This document shows, piece by piece, positions 18,419 through 27,601 of a DNA stretch of 53,995 bases. The notes under the pieces were generated by a model that was not told the DNA's origin, did no database searches, and saw nothing but the letters and a program-made list of their open reading frames with translations. Made by a program: the position numbers and the translations under genes. Position 1 is the stretch's first letter. Every line of letters begins with the position of its first letter. The stretch is from Richelia sp. CSU_2_1. GTDB taxonomy: Bacteria; Cyanobacteriota; Cyanobacteriia; Cyanobacteriales; Microcoleaceae. Location of the stretch: positions 1 through 53,995 of the forward strand of contig JAAUPF010000021.1 of assembly GCA_012034575.1 (NCBI GenBank), given 5' to 3'.

Positions 18419-19196
18419 GTTGACCTCTTGGTGGTGTGTTGCTCAAATCTGCTTGATGCGATGCCGATCGACTCTTGCTATCAATCTCACGGTATCACAG
18501 GAGATTCTCGGTTTGCTGATTTAATTCGCTGTTAATATTTTACAATTATAGAAATATTTGAGTTGGGTGGCCATAGTACAGCCGTTATAACATGGTGCTT
18601 TGGGATAATGCAACCGCTGCTACCCGCTCTCATAGTAATGCTTGCGAGCATTTGCCGGCCTCTAACCTGCGGGGGAGCGTGTCGGTTTTTGGTTCGATCG
18701 AGGCTGACGGCTTGCGACACTGATTTTTCTGTTGTTGTGCCTGGATGGATGAGTGTAAATCCTCCCCAGCACAAGTAAAGCAGCGATCGCGCCAAAATTC
18801 GATCGTTTTCTACATATTCTGCTATTTTCAATTTGAACTCTCAAATGCTACGATCGACAAGTCGCTCTCAAATAAAGTAGGATTTTATACTGTATTGAAA
18901 GCCGGAAAACAGGTTGGAATCTGTGACAACCGACATCGGAACAGCTAAAAATATCAGTAAAGATCGATTGAAGATCGATCTTTCTTTACCTGTGGAGAAC
19001 TCCGCTTCACAAAATCTTTAAACTTATGCACTGGACGGAGAGAAGCTGCGGGGATATACTGAAGCAGGTACAGCCCAAAATGTATACTACAATTCCGTGC
19101 TGTTACCAATGCTTTTACCGATGAGCTGTTACTGATACCTGCTTTTTTTTGACAGTTTTAAATCCCAGCCAACGCAAACATTTCAGGGAATGAAAG
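18419..19196. other. divergent intergenic region, wzc-like and GT26 genes
   Basis: 778 bp. It should hold promoters for both flanking genes. An inverted repeat AAAGATCGAT / ATCGATCTTT lies near 18960-18985, and a TATACT box is at about 19082. Short frames at 18532-18948 look spurious. I recognise no RNA gene. Confidence 0.4.
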
Positions 19197-19991
19197 ATGG
19201 AAACAGTTGATTTGTTGAATGTCTCAGTTGACAACTTATCCACATTAGAGTTATTGGAGAAACTGGATATAGATGGGGGTGTCGTATTTACTCCGAATGT
19301 AGACCACTTGATTAAATTGCAGTACGATCGGGATTTTTATGAAACCTACAAAAAGTGCGATTTTCGAGTGTGTGACAGTCAAATATTAATGTATGCCTCC
19401 AAGTTTTTAGGCACTCCTATCAAAGAAAAAATTTCTGGTTCTGACTTGTTTCCAGCTTTTTACAAGTACCATAAAAATAGCGAACATATCAAAATTTTCT
19501 TGTTGGGAGCTGCTGAGGGTGTGGCCAGACAAGCTCAGATCAAAATTAATGACAAGGTAAATAGAGAAATCGTAGTTGCCACCCACTCTCCTTCTTTTGG
19601 GTTTGAAAAAAATGAAGCTGAGTGCGAAAAAATAATTAATCTGATTAACGAGTCGGGAGCTAACGTATTAGCAATAGGAGTCGGCGCTCCCAAACAAGAG
19701 AAGTGGTTGGTTAAATACAGACACCAACTGACAAACATCAAAATCTTCTTAGCAATAGGTGCAACTATTGATTTTGAAGCCGGTCATAAAGCCAGAGCTC
19801 CCAAATGGATGAGCGAAGTGGGTATTGAGTGGGCGTACCGGCTGTTAAGCGAGCCGAGACGGCTGTGGAAAAGGTATTTGATTGAAGGTTTGCCGTTTTT
19901 TCGGTTAATTGTAGAACAAAAATTGGGGTTTTATAAGATGCCCTTCCACGATGGCGAAAAAACAGATCTCAAGTGGGAGGCTGAGTCTTGA
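19197..19991 (+). CDS. WecG/TagA/CpsF family glycosyltransferase (GT26)
   Basis: 264 residues covering the whole GT26 family. Motifs: TPNVDHLIKLQ, FRVCDSQILMYASKFLG, GVGAPKQEKWLVKYR, FLAIGATIDFEAGHKARAPKWM and GIEWAYRLLSEPRRLWKRY. These are hallmark regions of enzymes that transfer N-acetylmannosamine-type sugars to a lipid-linked sugar early in teichoic acid, ECA or exopolysaccharide synthesis. The positively charged C-terminus is the known membrane-binding appendage. It is divergent from the wzc-like gene and closes the polysaccharide cluster. Its stop codon sits inside a terminator-like hairpin. Confidence 0.93.
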   Translation: METVDLLNVSVDNLSTLELLEKLDIDGGVVFTPNVDHLIKLQYDRDFYETYKKCDFRVCDSQILMYASKFLGTPIKEKISGSDLFPAFYKYHKNSEHIKIFLLGAAEGVARQAQIKINDKVNREIVVATHSPSFGFEKNEAECEKIINLINESGANVLAIGVGAPKQEKWLVKYRHQLTNIKIFLAIGATIDFEAGHKARAPKWMSEVGIEWAYRLLSEPRRLWKRYLIEGLPFFRLIVEQKLGFYKMPFHDGEKTDLKWEAES

Positions 19992-19999
19992 CTCAGCCT
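19978..19999. terminator. hairpin overlapping GT26 stop codon
   Basis: A perfect 10-bp stem AGGCTGAGTC / GACTCAGCCT with a tight TT loop, containing the TGA stop of the GT26 gene. It lies between convergent genes and may act in both directions. No T-run follows on the plus strand. Confidence 0.55.
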
Positions 20000-20011
20000 T
20001 GGCAGACAAGG

Positions 20012-20683
20012 CTAAGTTTGGGGTGGCTGGTATCCTTTTTCTAAAGCGAATTTGACTAGCTGGGCGCGATTTTCTAGCTGTAACTTGCTAAAAATGCTGC
20101 CGAGATGAGCTTGCACGGTACGGGGGCTAATAAACAGCCGATCGCTAATATGTTTGTTAGTATACCCCTGAATCACTTCCCAAAAAACTCTTTCCTCTGC
20201 TGGAGTTAAAGGCAAAGGTGCAGGTGCAGTCGCAACCGAGATAGTTGGCGGCTGCACTACTGGTGGAGGAGTGGGAGAGTTTTGCAGGATGCGGACGATC
20301 GTAGTGTGAATGCGGCGGGAGCGATCTAATTGAGCTTTAATTTTAGCTAGTATTTCCTCAGACTGAAAAGGCTTGACTAAATAATCATCAGCGCCGATCG
20401 AATGACCTTCAACTTTCGATTCTACCTCGCCTTGACCCGACAAAAATATGAACGGTACTAACTGTCCCACACTCATGGATCGCAGGCGGCGGCAAAACTC
20501 AAACCCGTCCATTTCAGGCATCATGACATCAGAAATTACTAAATCGGGGGAGTCCTTCTGAAAAATAGAGAGTGCTTCAATGCCCGAGGAAGCACATTCA
20601 ACTTGATATCCTCGGCTTTCTAAATACATTGCTAAAACTGTTTTACAGTCTGCTTCGTCGTCTACAAGTAATATTTTTTCCAT
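20012..20683 (-). CDS. NarL/FixJ-type response regulator
   Basis: 223 residues. The receiver domain (1-120) has the acidic pair DD at 8-9, phospho-acceptor Asp52 in DLVISDVMMPEMDG, Ser/Thr in FLSGQG and Lys in YLVKPFQ. A Pro-rich linker (about 135-160) leads to a LuxR-type HTH (LTPAEERVFWEVIQGYTNK, HISDRLFISPRTVQAHLGSI). It is a DNA-binding transcription factor activated by phosphorylation. No cognate kinase is adjacent. Its position next to the polysaccharide genes, convergent with GT26, suggests but does not show a regulatory link. Confidence 0.92.
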   Translation of the reverse strand: MEKILLVDDEADCKTVLAMYLESRGYQVECASSGIEALSIFQKDSPDLVISDVMMPEMDGFEFCRRLRSMSVGQLVPFIFLSGQGEVESKVEGHSIGADDYLVKPFQSEEILAKIKAQLDRSRRIHTTIVRILQNSPTPPPVVQPPTISVATAPAPLPLTPAEERVFWEVIQGYTNKHISDRLFISPRTVQAHLGSIFSKLQLENRAQLVKFALEKGYQPPQT

Positions 20684-21327
20684 AGCAAATTTGCCCGATA
20701 TTGGAATAAACTACAAACAGGATGAACTACAAACAGGATGCGAAATCCGTAATTTTTGAAAGGCAAGTGTGCGAGAGCTAACCAAAGCGAAAGTGGTGCC
20801 AATAATTGAGAGTAGATAGCATTCACTTCTCTCCTGCTTGTCGATCGGGCTAAACCAATGATATTGGGCCATCGATCCGCTCGTTTCACTCCCGAAATAC
20901 CTGGGTCCTACTTAACAAAGCTAGCATTTTGGTCTTCCGGTGTTGGACAGACTCAATTTTAGGCATGATGGGTGTCGGTCGAGATCTTCTTAATAAAATA
21001 GCAAATTTTTTACTAGATTATTTTACACTATCTACTCAGAAATTAAAAAATATAGCTTCGATCGAGTTTCTGGAGGTAGAGATGCTCAAAAATTCTGACA
21101 GTAAGCTACCCGCTACCAATTGCTTCGCGCTACGAGAGCGCAATATGGTGGGGGATTCAATAGCCTCAAGCTACAAATGAGCGACTTAAAAAGTAGATCC
21201 AGCAACAAACACCCCACAATAATGATTCGCTGCGATCGATTTAGTTGTCGATCGCAATTATCCTCCCGTTAAGCTTCGCTATAACGGGAGACCCCTTGCG
21301 ATATTTAGTGGGAGATACTGCTGGAAT
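20684..21327. other. intergenic region with a stem-loop
   Basis: 644 bp. Frames at 20662-20889 and 20929-21180 have no recognisable features. The only clear structure is the stem-loop at 21263-21290. The rest is AT-rich with no assignable element. Confidence 0.45.
21263..21290 (-). terminator. stem-loop downstream of DUF928 gene
   Basis: A perfect 9-bp stem CTCCCGTTA / TAACGGGAG with a 10-nt loop, 38 bp after the stop of the minus-strand DUF928 gene. It lacks a clear T-run on that strand, so its terminator role is probable, not certain. Confidence 0.5.
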
Positions 21328-22185
21328 TTAGTTTTTACTGGCAGGAGTTAATTTGCTCTGAATTAACGGCTGTTGGGCTATTTTGCCGAGTTCGACGGAA
21401 TTCAAAAGTTCCGACCATTTGAGCGTTAGTCCTGCATCCCTAGGGGAGGAGAGACGCAAATTGGCGAGAGTTGCAATGTATTCGTACCAGAGAGCTTGTT
21501 GGGCAAAAATACTGAGTCGATCGCGCTCGGAAGCTCCCTCTAATTGATTTTTCAGGGTTGGGGAGAGGTCGATGCGTTCGATCCACCCGGAAACGAGTAC
21601 ATTTTCTCGATCGTTTCTAGGGTTGCATTTAATTGTAAAGTACCAGTGATAGTTTTTGCCGGCTTCCAGCGGTGGCGAGTTGGGGTCGGTGGCGAGGCTG
21701 ACGCTAACGATTCCCGGGCCGCTAGTTACCAGCCGGAAACTTTTTTTGTAAAGTGTTTTGTCGCTTTCGTCAGCCAGTTCAAACTGAATTGTTTTGTCGA
21801 TCGCTGCTGGAACGTGGTAAAAAAATGTAGGCTTTGCCGATACAGTTCGCCCCATTGTTGATTGAGGTATCAAAGCGGTTGTCCCGCATTCGGGACCGCG
21901 CGTGCCTCCGCCTTCACGCCTTCCGGGAACGCCCTGTTCCGGTGGCTGAAATCTGTTCCACGGGGCTGCAGCCTGTTGGGTGGAGGTTCTGCTGCCGGTT
22001 TGAGAGGGCGGTTGAACTGTGTGCCAGTGGGCAGGTAGCTGCGGCTGTGGGGGGCGGTAAATGTTGTTTGTGGGGCCGTTTAAAGCCTTGGCAGATATAG
22101 GAAAACCCGCAGGGACGACTACCTGGCTTAAAGATAGAAGCAAGGAAAAAGCTGCGGTGTGTAGGGGAGACTTTTTGCACGCCAT
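21328..22185 (-). CDS. DUF928 domain protein, exported
   Basis: 285 residues with a signal peptide (residues 1-35, ending near SAKA). The mature part contains PGRREGGGTRGPEC, TALIPQSTMGRTVSAKPTFF and PLEAGKNYHWYFTIKC, the conserved order of the cyanobacterial DUF928 family. The C-terminal 80 residues are helical. DUF928 proteins are periplasmic with no established function; some neighbour CHASE2 or adhesion-like genes, which is not the case here. ATG start at 22185, monocistronic. Confidence 0.85.
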   Translation of the reverse strand: MACKKSPLHTAAFSLLLSLSQVVVPAGFPISAKALNGPTNNIYRPPQPQLPAHWHTVQPPSQTGSRTSTQQAAAPWNRFQPPEQGVPGRREGGGTRGPECGTTALIPQSTMGRTVSAKPTFFYHVPAAIDKTIQFELADESDKTLYKKSFRLVTSGPGIVSVSLATDPNSPPLEAGKNYHWYFTIKCNPRNDRENVLVSGWIERIDLSPTLKNQLEGASERDRLSIFAQQALWYEYIATLANLRLSSPRDAGLTLKWSELLNSVELGKIAQQPLIQSKLTPASKN

Positions 22186-22586
22186 GATGAACGAGCCTTC
22201 TTGAGGAACCTAGGAAGTTTGTCACACGGTTTTATTCTATCGAAAGTTTCTGCAGATTTTGCAATCTGTTGTACTTACTTTATATCTTTGGATAGTTACA
22301 ATTTGTGGTGCGAGTTTGGTTAATGGAGGACTGAGTGTAGTGTTTTTTAGTGCTGGCATAGAGGTTATACTGAGCTAGATTCGCGCTCCGGGCTCTGCGG
22401 GGAGAGGGAGTTGGACTCAACTTTTACCGAGAGTACGGTGGGAATTAACGAAGTTAAACCAAAGCTACCCAATTTGTTTGAGGGCAACTTGCGAACGAGA
22501 AAGTAAGCAATTTTGCTGGTAGATATCGAGCGATCGGCTACAACCTGCTAATCTGTTTTTCTGTACATTATCGTCGATATTTTATA
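22186..22586. other. divergent intergenic region
   Basis: 401 bp between the DUF928 gene and the propeller/transglutaminase gene. It has a G-rich segment near 22385-22412 and no clear promoter match, RNA family or coding frame. Confidence 0.4.
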
Positions 22587-24282
22587 ATGATTCTAGATTC
22601 TGGTGTTTCTTCTGACAAACAACCTGCCCGACTGCGGACGGTAAGACCGATCGGGGTCAGCGCGCTGCACGGGATTGCATTTTTAGGTAATAGGTTGCTG
22701 GCTGTCGATCGAACTGAAGGGCTGTTATTAGAGATCGATATAGCAACCGACAACACTACTGTTTTAAATCCTTGTCAAGTGGCAAAGTTTGCAGGTGCAA
22801 CCGGGCTGGCGGTTTGGGATGATACTGTTTGGTTTTCGAGGGATGAGGATATTTGTTGCTGTCGGGGGCAATTCGGGATGGGGAGATTTCTGAACTCAAA
22901 CCAGAACATTTTGTTTCCCTTTCTTATCCCGCCGACGGGATTGCTGTTTGGGATTCTACGCTGTATGTTACCTGTCAGAGATCGGGATATATTATAGTTT
23001 TTGACAGCAATACGGGTAGGGAAATCACTCGTTTTTACACTCCGGGTATTGGGGTGGAAAATATTGCGGTGCGGGAGGAGGAAATTTGGGTTTGCGACAA
23101 AACGGAGCAAACTGTTTACTGTTTGGAACGGGCAACAGGCGAGATTAAATTTAGCGTTTTGACGCCTTTTGAGTCGCCTTCTGGCTTGGCTTTTTACCGC
23201 GATGCCGCAACAGGGGAAGAAGTGCTTTACGTAGCTTATGCGGGAGAGGAACTTTACATCCGAGATGACCGAATTCGGAAGATCCTTTTCAGTTGACGAA
23301 GCGCGATCGCACTTTTATTCACCCTTTATATTTTTACTACAATGAAGCAGATCGCTACGCTTTGTCTAACGGTTTTTTGATGGAAATGTCTTATGTGGAG
23401 GAATTGTCTCCTCTGGATGAGGTAGAGATTGAAAATTTGGAGTGGCGGATTGCTTTACCTTCAGAAACTCACCGACAAAAAGTGCGGCAAATTTCGGCGG
23501 TGGGGATGCCTTTTACTGAGGAAATTCTCGAAGGGGAACGGGTAGCAGTATTTAAGTTCGATCGGCTGCACGCTAAGGAACGGCGAATTTTTGGCTGGAA
23601 AGCTTTGTTAGAGGTGCGGGCAATTAAGTATCAGTTGTCGCCTCGGGATGTGGAAAGAATTCCGCAGCTATCGCCGGAGTTTGAAGCTAAGTATTTGGCG
23701 GATAATGATAATTTGGCGATGGATTCGGAGATCGTGCGATCGGCTGCTAAGGCGGCAATCGGCTCGGAAACTAATGTGTTGAGGCAGTTGTTGAGCATTC
23801 GCAATTTTGTTTACGATCGACTATCTTACGGCATTAGGCCTCATATTGATACTCCCGATATTGTACTGCGTCGCGGTATCGGTTCTTGCGGCGAATACGT
23901 GGGAGTTTTGTTAGCTTTAGCAAGGTTAAATGGGATTGCTTGCAGGACGATCGGGCGTTACAAGTGTCCGGCTTTTGCGGACAGAAAAGACGTGCCGATG
24001 GAGCCAGATTTCAATCATGTTTGGCTGGAGTTTTACATCCCCGGTTTTGGCTGGGTGCCGATGGAATCGAATCCCGATGACATTCAAGAGCGAGGCCCCT
24101 ATCCTTTGCGGTTTTTTATGGGTTTGGCTTGGTATCATGTTGAAATTGGTAAGGGAATTCGGTTTCAAAGCCTCAAAAGTAATGGCGAACCTTTGAATAA
24201 GGAGGAGGTTTCTGTGGGAACGCTGGCAATCAATCACGTTCGGTTTACAATCTTAGAAGAATTGCCGGCAGTCAGTCGATAG
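22587..24282 (+). pseudogene. beta-propeller + transglutaminase-like protein, two frameshifts
   Basis: The span carries one reading message in three frames. Part 1 (22587 to about 22853) ends VWFSRDEDI. Part 2 (about 22853-23270) continues LLLSGAIRDGEISEL, and its NHL/propeller-like strands (YPADGIAVWD, VENIAVREEEIWVCD) run to IRDD. Part 3 continues PNSEDPFQLTKRDRTFIHP into a transglutaminase-like domain with Cys in GIGSCGEYVG, His in DFNHVWLEF and MESNPDD. Adding one T in the TTT at 22852-22854 and one C in the CC at 23269-23270 restores a 565-residue frame exactly. Either a fresh pseudogene or two homopolymer sequencing errors. Read separately, part 3 would be a 329-aa TTG-start protein. 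Confidence 0.8.
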
Positions 24283-24402
24283 TTGACAGTTGACAGTTGA
24301 TAGTTGATAGTTGATAGTCGATCGTCGATCGTTGAGATTTGATATTTTGCAGTAGCTAATTAGCGATTACCAATTACCAATTACCAATTACCAATTACCA
24401 AG
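24281..24402. repeat. STRR arrays, AGTTGAY and CAATTAC types
   Basis: Heptamer arrays of AGTTGAC/AGTTGAT (24281 to about 24330) and of CAATTAC (about 24366-24402), separated by ordinary sequence. They lie between the transglutaminase gene and a small membrane protein gene. Confidence 0.85.
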
Positions 24403-24418
24403 CTTTGTAGGAGGGGCT

Positions 24419-24559
24419 ATGGAATTTAATTTTGTTAATCTTTTGATTTTTGTGGCGTTTGCAATGCTGGTAACTGTTACTGGCGGTGTCGCTTATTTGA
24501 CGGCGATTGACTGGCGCGATCGCAGGCGGTTAGATGAGGCTAAGCGGAAAAAGAAATAG
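24419..24559 (+). CDS. 46-aa single-span membrane protein
   Basis: A short gene with a very strong ribosome site (TAGGAGGGG, 24409-24417) immediately before ATG. The product begins MEFNFVNLLIFVAFAMLVTV, has one transmembrane helix about residues 6-30, then YLTAIDWRDRRRLDEAKRKK, a basic cytoplasmic tail. This layout (N-out helix, WRDRRR tail) resembles tiny single-span subunits of cyanobacterial thylakoid complexes such as NDH-1 (NdhP-like), but I cannot assign it with confidence. The strong ribosome site and clean frame argue for a real gene. Confidence 0.65.
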   Translation: MEFNFVNLLIFVAFAMLVTVTGGVAYLTAIDWRDRRRLDEAKRKKK

Positions 24560-24689
24560 GTGTTTGCTGTTGACAATTTGAGCAAGTTGTGTTATTAAAT
24601 GAGGCGATCGAGGGCGATCGTCTTGTTTTTTTGTTGAAGATTGGGAGTTAGATTGCGCGCGGTCGATCGACTGCGATAATATTTGTTCG

Positions 24690-24737
24690 TAGTGCGGACT
24701 GAAATCAGCAGATCGATCGGACTTTAGTCCGCATTAC
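24690..24737. repeat. GTAGTGCGGACT inverted repeat
   Basis: GTAGTGCGGACT ... AGTCCGCATTAC flanks a 21-nt insert. Shorter, uninterrupted forms (GCGGACTTAAGTCCGC) occur at 28797-28812 and 30425-30450. It is a third dispersed palindromic family. Confidence 0.7.
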
Positions 24738-24774
24738 AAACTGCGCGATCGCCCTGCATTTACCAAGATCGAAT

Positions 24775-25764
24775 CTAAGTCCACTGGCGGAAAAATGTAT
24801 TTTCTTCCCAAGCAACAGCAGTTCGCTTTTCGATCGCGGCCATTTGCGATCGATTCAGAGGTTTAAATGCTCGGGCGACTTGGAAATTTTCTTCCAATTG
24901 TTTCACAGATTCGGCAGCAATGACGCAGCAATGGACGCCTGGAAGTGAAAGGGTGTAGCCCATTGCTTGGTGCATTCCGTCTAAAACTCGGTTTTTAAAT
25001 AATTTGCCGTAAGCCGGGACTTTCATGGCAATTACTCCAATGTTTTTGGATTTAGCAATCGGTAAAGCGTTGGCAACAAAGGAACGGGGATGGTGTTTTT
25101 CGGCGGCGTTGAGGGAGATTAATGTTGTGTCGAAAGGATAGCGTTGCAAGCCCGCAGCAATAATCGCAGGTTCGTGATGTCCGGTAATGCCAGAAAAACG
25201 GATAATTTTTTGCTGTTTGGCTTCTTCGATCGCTCTTATGGCTCCTTTTGCGCTGAAAATTTGGTCTAATTCTTCCTTAAATGAAACGTGGTGTAATTGC
25301 CACAAATCGAGCCGATCGGTCTTCAATCTTTTGAGAGATTTTTCTAAATCTCTCCACGCGCCATCTCGATCGCGGGCAGAAGTTTTTGTTGCTAAAAATA
25401 CGCGCGATCGATAGGCTGGTAGCACTTTTCCTAAATTTTCTTCGCTCGGTCCGTAATCTGAAGCCGTATCAAAATAGCGAATGCCAAGCTCGATAGCCCG
25501 TTCGATTTGCGCCCTAGCTTCTGCTTCTCTTCCCTGCTGTGACAGCGGTGTTTGTCCCGCACCTCCCAAACCGAAAATCGGTAATTTAATGCCAGTTTTT
25601 CCTAATATTCTTTCTGGCATTTTTCCTGTTACGGCGGCAGCGATATTGTTGGCGGCTGCTGCGGTTTCTGAATTTTGCTGTTCTATCGCTTTTGCGCCTG
25701 CAATTGTACCCGCTACAGCGATACTGCTCAAAATGAAATTGCGCCGAGTTTTTTTGCTGCTCAC
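24775..25764 (-). CDS. aldo/keto reductase with Tat-like signal
   Basis: 329 residues. The N-terminus KKTRRNFILSSIAVAGTIAG is a twin-arginine-type leader, so export or membrane association is likely. The AKR barrel follows: GKTGIKLPIFGLGGAG, catalytic Asp and Tyr in YFDTASDYGPSEE, Lys in FLATKTSARD, and His in DLWQLHHV, giving a complete D-Y-K-H tetrad. The C-terminus CCVIAAESVKQLEENF is typical. It reduces carbonyls with NADPH; the substrate is unknown. Exported AKRs need an explanation for NADPH supply, so the leader may be vestigial. Confidence 0.88.
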   Translation of the reverse strand: MSSKKTRRNFILSSIAVAGTIAGAKAIEQQNSETAAAANNIAAAVTGKMPERILGKTGIKLPIFGLGGAGQTPLSQQGREAEARAQIERAIELGIRYFDTASDYGPSEENLGKVLPAYRSRVFLATKTSARDRDGAWRDLEKSLKRLKTDRLDLWQLHHVSFKEELDQIFSAKGAIRAIEEAKQQKIIRFSGITGHHEPAIIAAGLQRYPFDTTLISLNAAEKHHPRSFVANALPIAKSKNIGVIAMKVPAYGKLFKNRVLDGMHQAMGYTLSLPGVHCCVIAAESVKQLEENFQVARAFKPLNRSQMAAIEKRTAVAWEENTFFRQWT

Positions 25765-25830
25765 GATCGCGACCTCTGCTTTAAAACTGCTTGCTCTTTC
25801 TAATTATAATAGATTTCTCGCGGGCTGCTA

Positions 25831-25845
25831 GAAACCGGGTTTTTT
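25831..25845. repeat. GAAACCGGGTTT half-palindrome
   Basis: A degenerate copy of the GAAACCCGGTTTC family, 66 bp upstream of the aldo/keto reductase start, in the spacer to dacB. Confidence 0.6.
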
Positions 25846-25973
25846 ACTCGGATTAAAGGCTGAGGGGGAGGATTTCGATCGAAAGCAAATATTTATAAAA
25901 TTGGTGTAATATCTATTTGATTCCTCGACGGACTGACATACAGCAGATTCTACGTTTATGAAAGACAACCATC

Positions 25974-26042
25974 TAAGGACACGGCAGTGCCGTGTCCCTA
26001 CAATCATGGCCCATCCTAGGGACGCGGCATTGCCGCGTCCTT
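25974..26042. repeat. two GGACRCGGCA palindromes upstream of dacB
   Basis: Two palindromes, GGACACGGCAGTGCCGTGTCC-like (about 25978-25998) and GGGACGCGGCATTGCCGCG-like (about 26018-26041). They are translated in an open frame continuous with dacB from 25958, but those 40 codons are repeat-derived and are not taken as the true start. The 313 bp before dacB otherwise holds only a GAAACCGGG repeat and presumed promoters. Confidence 0.8.
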
Positions 26043-26077
26043 ACCAACCTGAAATACACTGTAGGTATCGCTGGAAA

Positions 26078-27520
26078 ATGAAAAAAATTGCAGTTAGTTT
26101 GTTAGCTGCGGTACTGGGGTTTTCACCTGCGGCTGTCGCGCAACAGCGGGAAGAATTGGGGGATATTTGTACTGGGGAATTAGGGGCGAAAATAGAGGCG
26201 ATCGCAAACCGTCCTGAATTTAGCCGATCGCGCTGGGGAATTTCGATTCAGTCTCTATCTTCGGGTGCTATTATTTACAGTCGCGACGCTCAAAAATATT
26301 TTATTCCGGCATCGAATGTCAAGCTGCTAACTACAGCGGCTGCGTTGCTCAAACTCGGTGCAAATTTTCGGATTCGGACTGTGGTTTACGGCGGGGAAAA
26401 TAACAATTTGTACGTTGTCGGTAGGGGCGATCCGAGTCTGGGGGGAACTCAATTAAAATCCTTGGTGCAGCAGTTGCAGCAGCGGGGAATCAGTCAAGTA
26501 AATGAGTTAATCGGTGATGACAGTTATTTTCAGGGAAATGCCATCAATCCGAATTGGGAATGGGAAGATGCGCAAGCGGGATATGGCGCACCAATTAATA
26601 GTTTGATGTTCGATCGCAATGCGATCGAGTTGATACTTGCGCCGCAGTCGATCGGGCAACCTTTGAAAGTTACTTTTGCCGAACCGTCGCTGACAAATCA
26701 GTGGCAAATTCAGAATAATTCCGTGACTGTCAGGCAAAACGAACGGGAGTTTGTGGAGGTAGGGAGAGAGTTCGATCGACCGTTAATTCGAGTTAGCGGG
26801 CAGTTAAGAGTTGGTGCTGAATCCGAACCGGTTTACGTTGCAGTTGTCAATCCAGCTAGCAATTTTTTGCAGCGCTTTCAACAAATTTTAGCGGCTGCGG
26901 GAATTAAGGTCGATCGAAGTTCGATCGCATCTAATTCTCGCAACTTTACTCAAGAGTTAGCAGCAGTGGAATCGCCACCAATGGCGGAACTAATTAAAGA
27001 AACCAATCGAGAAAGCGATAATGTTTATGCCGAGGTTTTGTTGAGATTGCTGGGCAAAGCAACAGGCAAAACACCCGCACCGCAAAGCGATAGCAGCGAC
27101 ATCGGCTTGCAAGAGTTAAAAACTGTTTTAACCCAATTGGGAGTAAATCCAAACAGCTACATATTAGCTGACGGTTCGGGATTGTCCCGCCACAATTCAG
27201 TCAGTCCCGAAGCCTTGGTGCAAACATTGAGATTAATGGCTAATTCATCGGTAGCTGCTGTTTACCGCGCCTCTTTGCCAGTTGGTGGCGAAAGCGGTAC
27301 TTTGAAAAATCGGTTCAATACTACATCAAATCGAGTTATTTTGCAAGCAAAAACCGGAACTTTGAGCGGAGTTTCTGCGCTGTCGGGCTATGTAGAATCA
27401 CCTAATTACGAGCCCCTGGCATTTAGCATTGTCGTCAATCAATCCGACCAGCAGTCCGCAAAATTGCGAGGCGAGATCGACGAAATTGTGCTATTATTGA
27501 ACAGGCTCCGCCACTGTTGA
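26078..27520 (+). CDS. dacB: D-Ala-D-Ala carboxypeptidase/endopeptidase, PBP4 family
   Basis: 480 residues from ATG 26078, chosen because a clean signal peptide (MKKIAVSLLAAVLGFSPAAV) starts there. The S13 peptidase motifs are all present: SxxK as ASNVK (Ser79), SxN as SDN in ETNRESDNVYAE, and KTG in QAKTGTLSG. The inserted domain typical of PBP4 lies between SxxK and SxN. It trims or cleaves peptidoglycan cross-links in the periplasm. It is followed by a heptamer repeat and then an alpha/beta hydrolase gene on the same strand, 81 bp away. Confidence 0.93.
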   Translation: MKKIAVSLLAAVLGFSPAAVAQQREELGDICTGELGAKIEAIANRPEFSRSRWGISIQSLSSGAIIYSRDAQKYFIPASNVKLLTTAAALLKLGANFRIRTVVYGGENNNLYVVGRGDPSLGGTQLKSLVQQLQQRGISQVNELIGDDSYFQGNAINPNWEWEDAQAGYGAPINSLMFDRNAIELILAPQSIGQPLKVTFAEPSLTNQWQIQNNSVTVRQNEREFVEVGREFDRPLIRVSGQLRVGAESEPVYVAVVNPASNFLQRFQQILAAAGIKVDRSSIASNSRNFTQELAAVESPPMAELIKETNRESDNVYAEVLLRLLGKATGKTPAPQSDSSDIGLQELKTVLTQLGVNPNSYILADGSGLSRHNSVSPEALVQTLRLMANSSVAAVYRASLPVGGESGTLKNRFNTTSNRVILQAKTGTLSGVSALSGYVESPNYEPLAFSIVVNQSDQQSAKLRGEIDEIVLLLNRLRHC

Positions 27521-27536
27521 GATCGAAGAGTTAAAG

Positions 27537-27592
27537 CACTTTCCTTCTTCCTTCTTCCTTCTTCCTTCTTCCTTCTTCCTTCTTCCTTCTTT
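27537..27592. repeat. CTTCCTT heptamer array
   Basis: About eight perfect CTTCCTT units between dacB and the hydrolase gene. The same heptamer array recurs at about 47546-47580 and, inverted, at 44726-44740. Confidence 0.85.
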
Positions 27593-27601
27593 CTATTTCC
27601 T

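Noticed and set aside
20929..21180. 83-codon plus-strand frame upstream of DUF928
   Set aside because: No recognisable domain or ribosome site; AT-rich intergenic sequence.
25958..26077. 40-residue N-terminal extension of DacB
   Set aside because: Encoded by two dispersed palindromes; a normal signal peptide begins at 26078.
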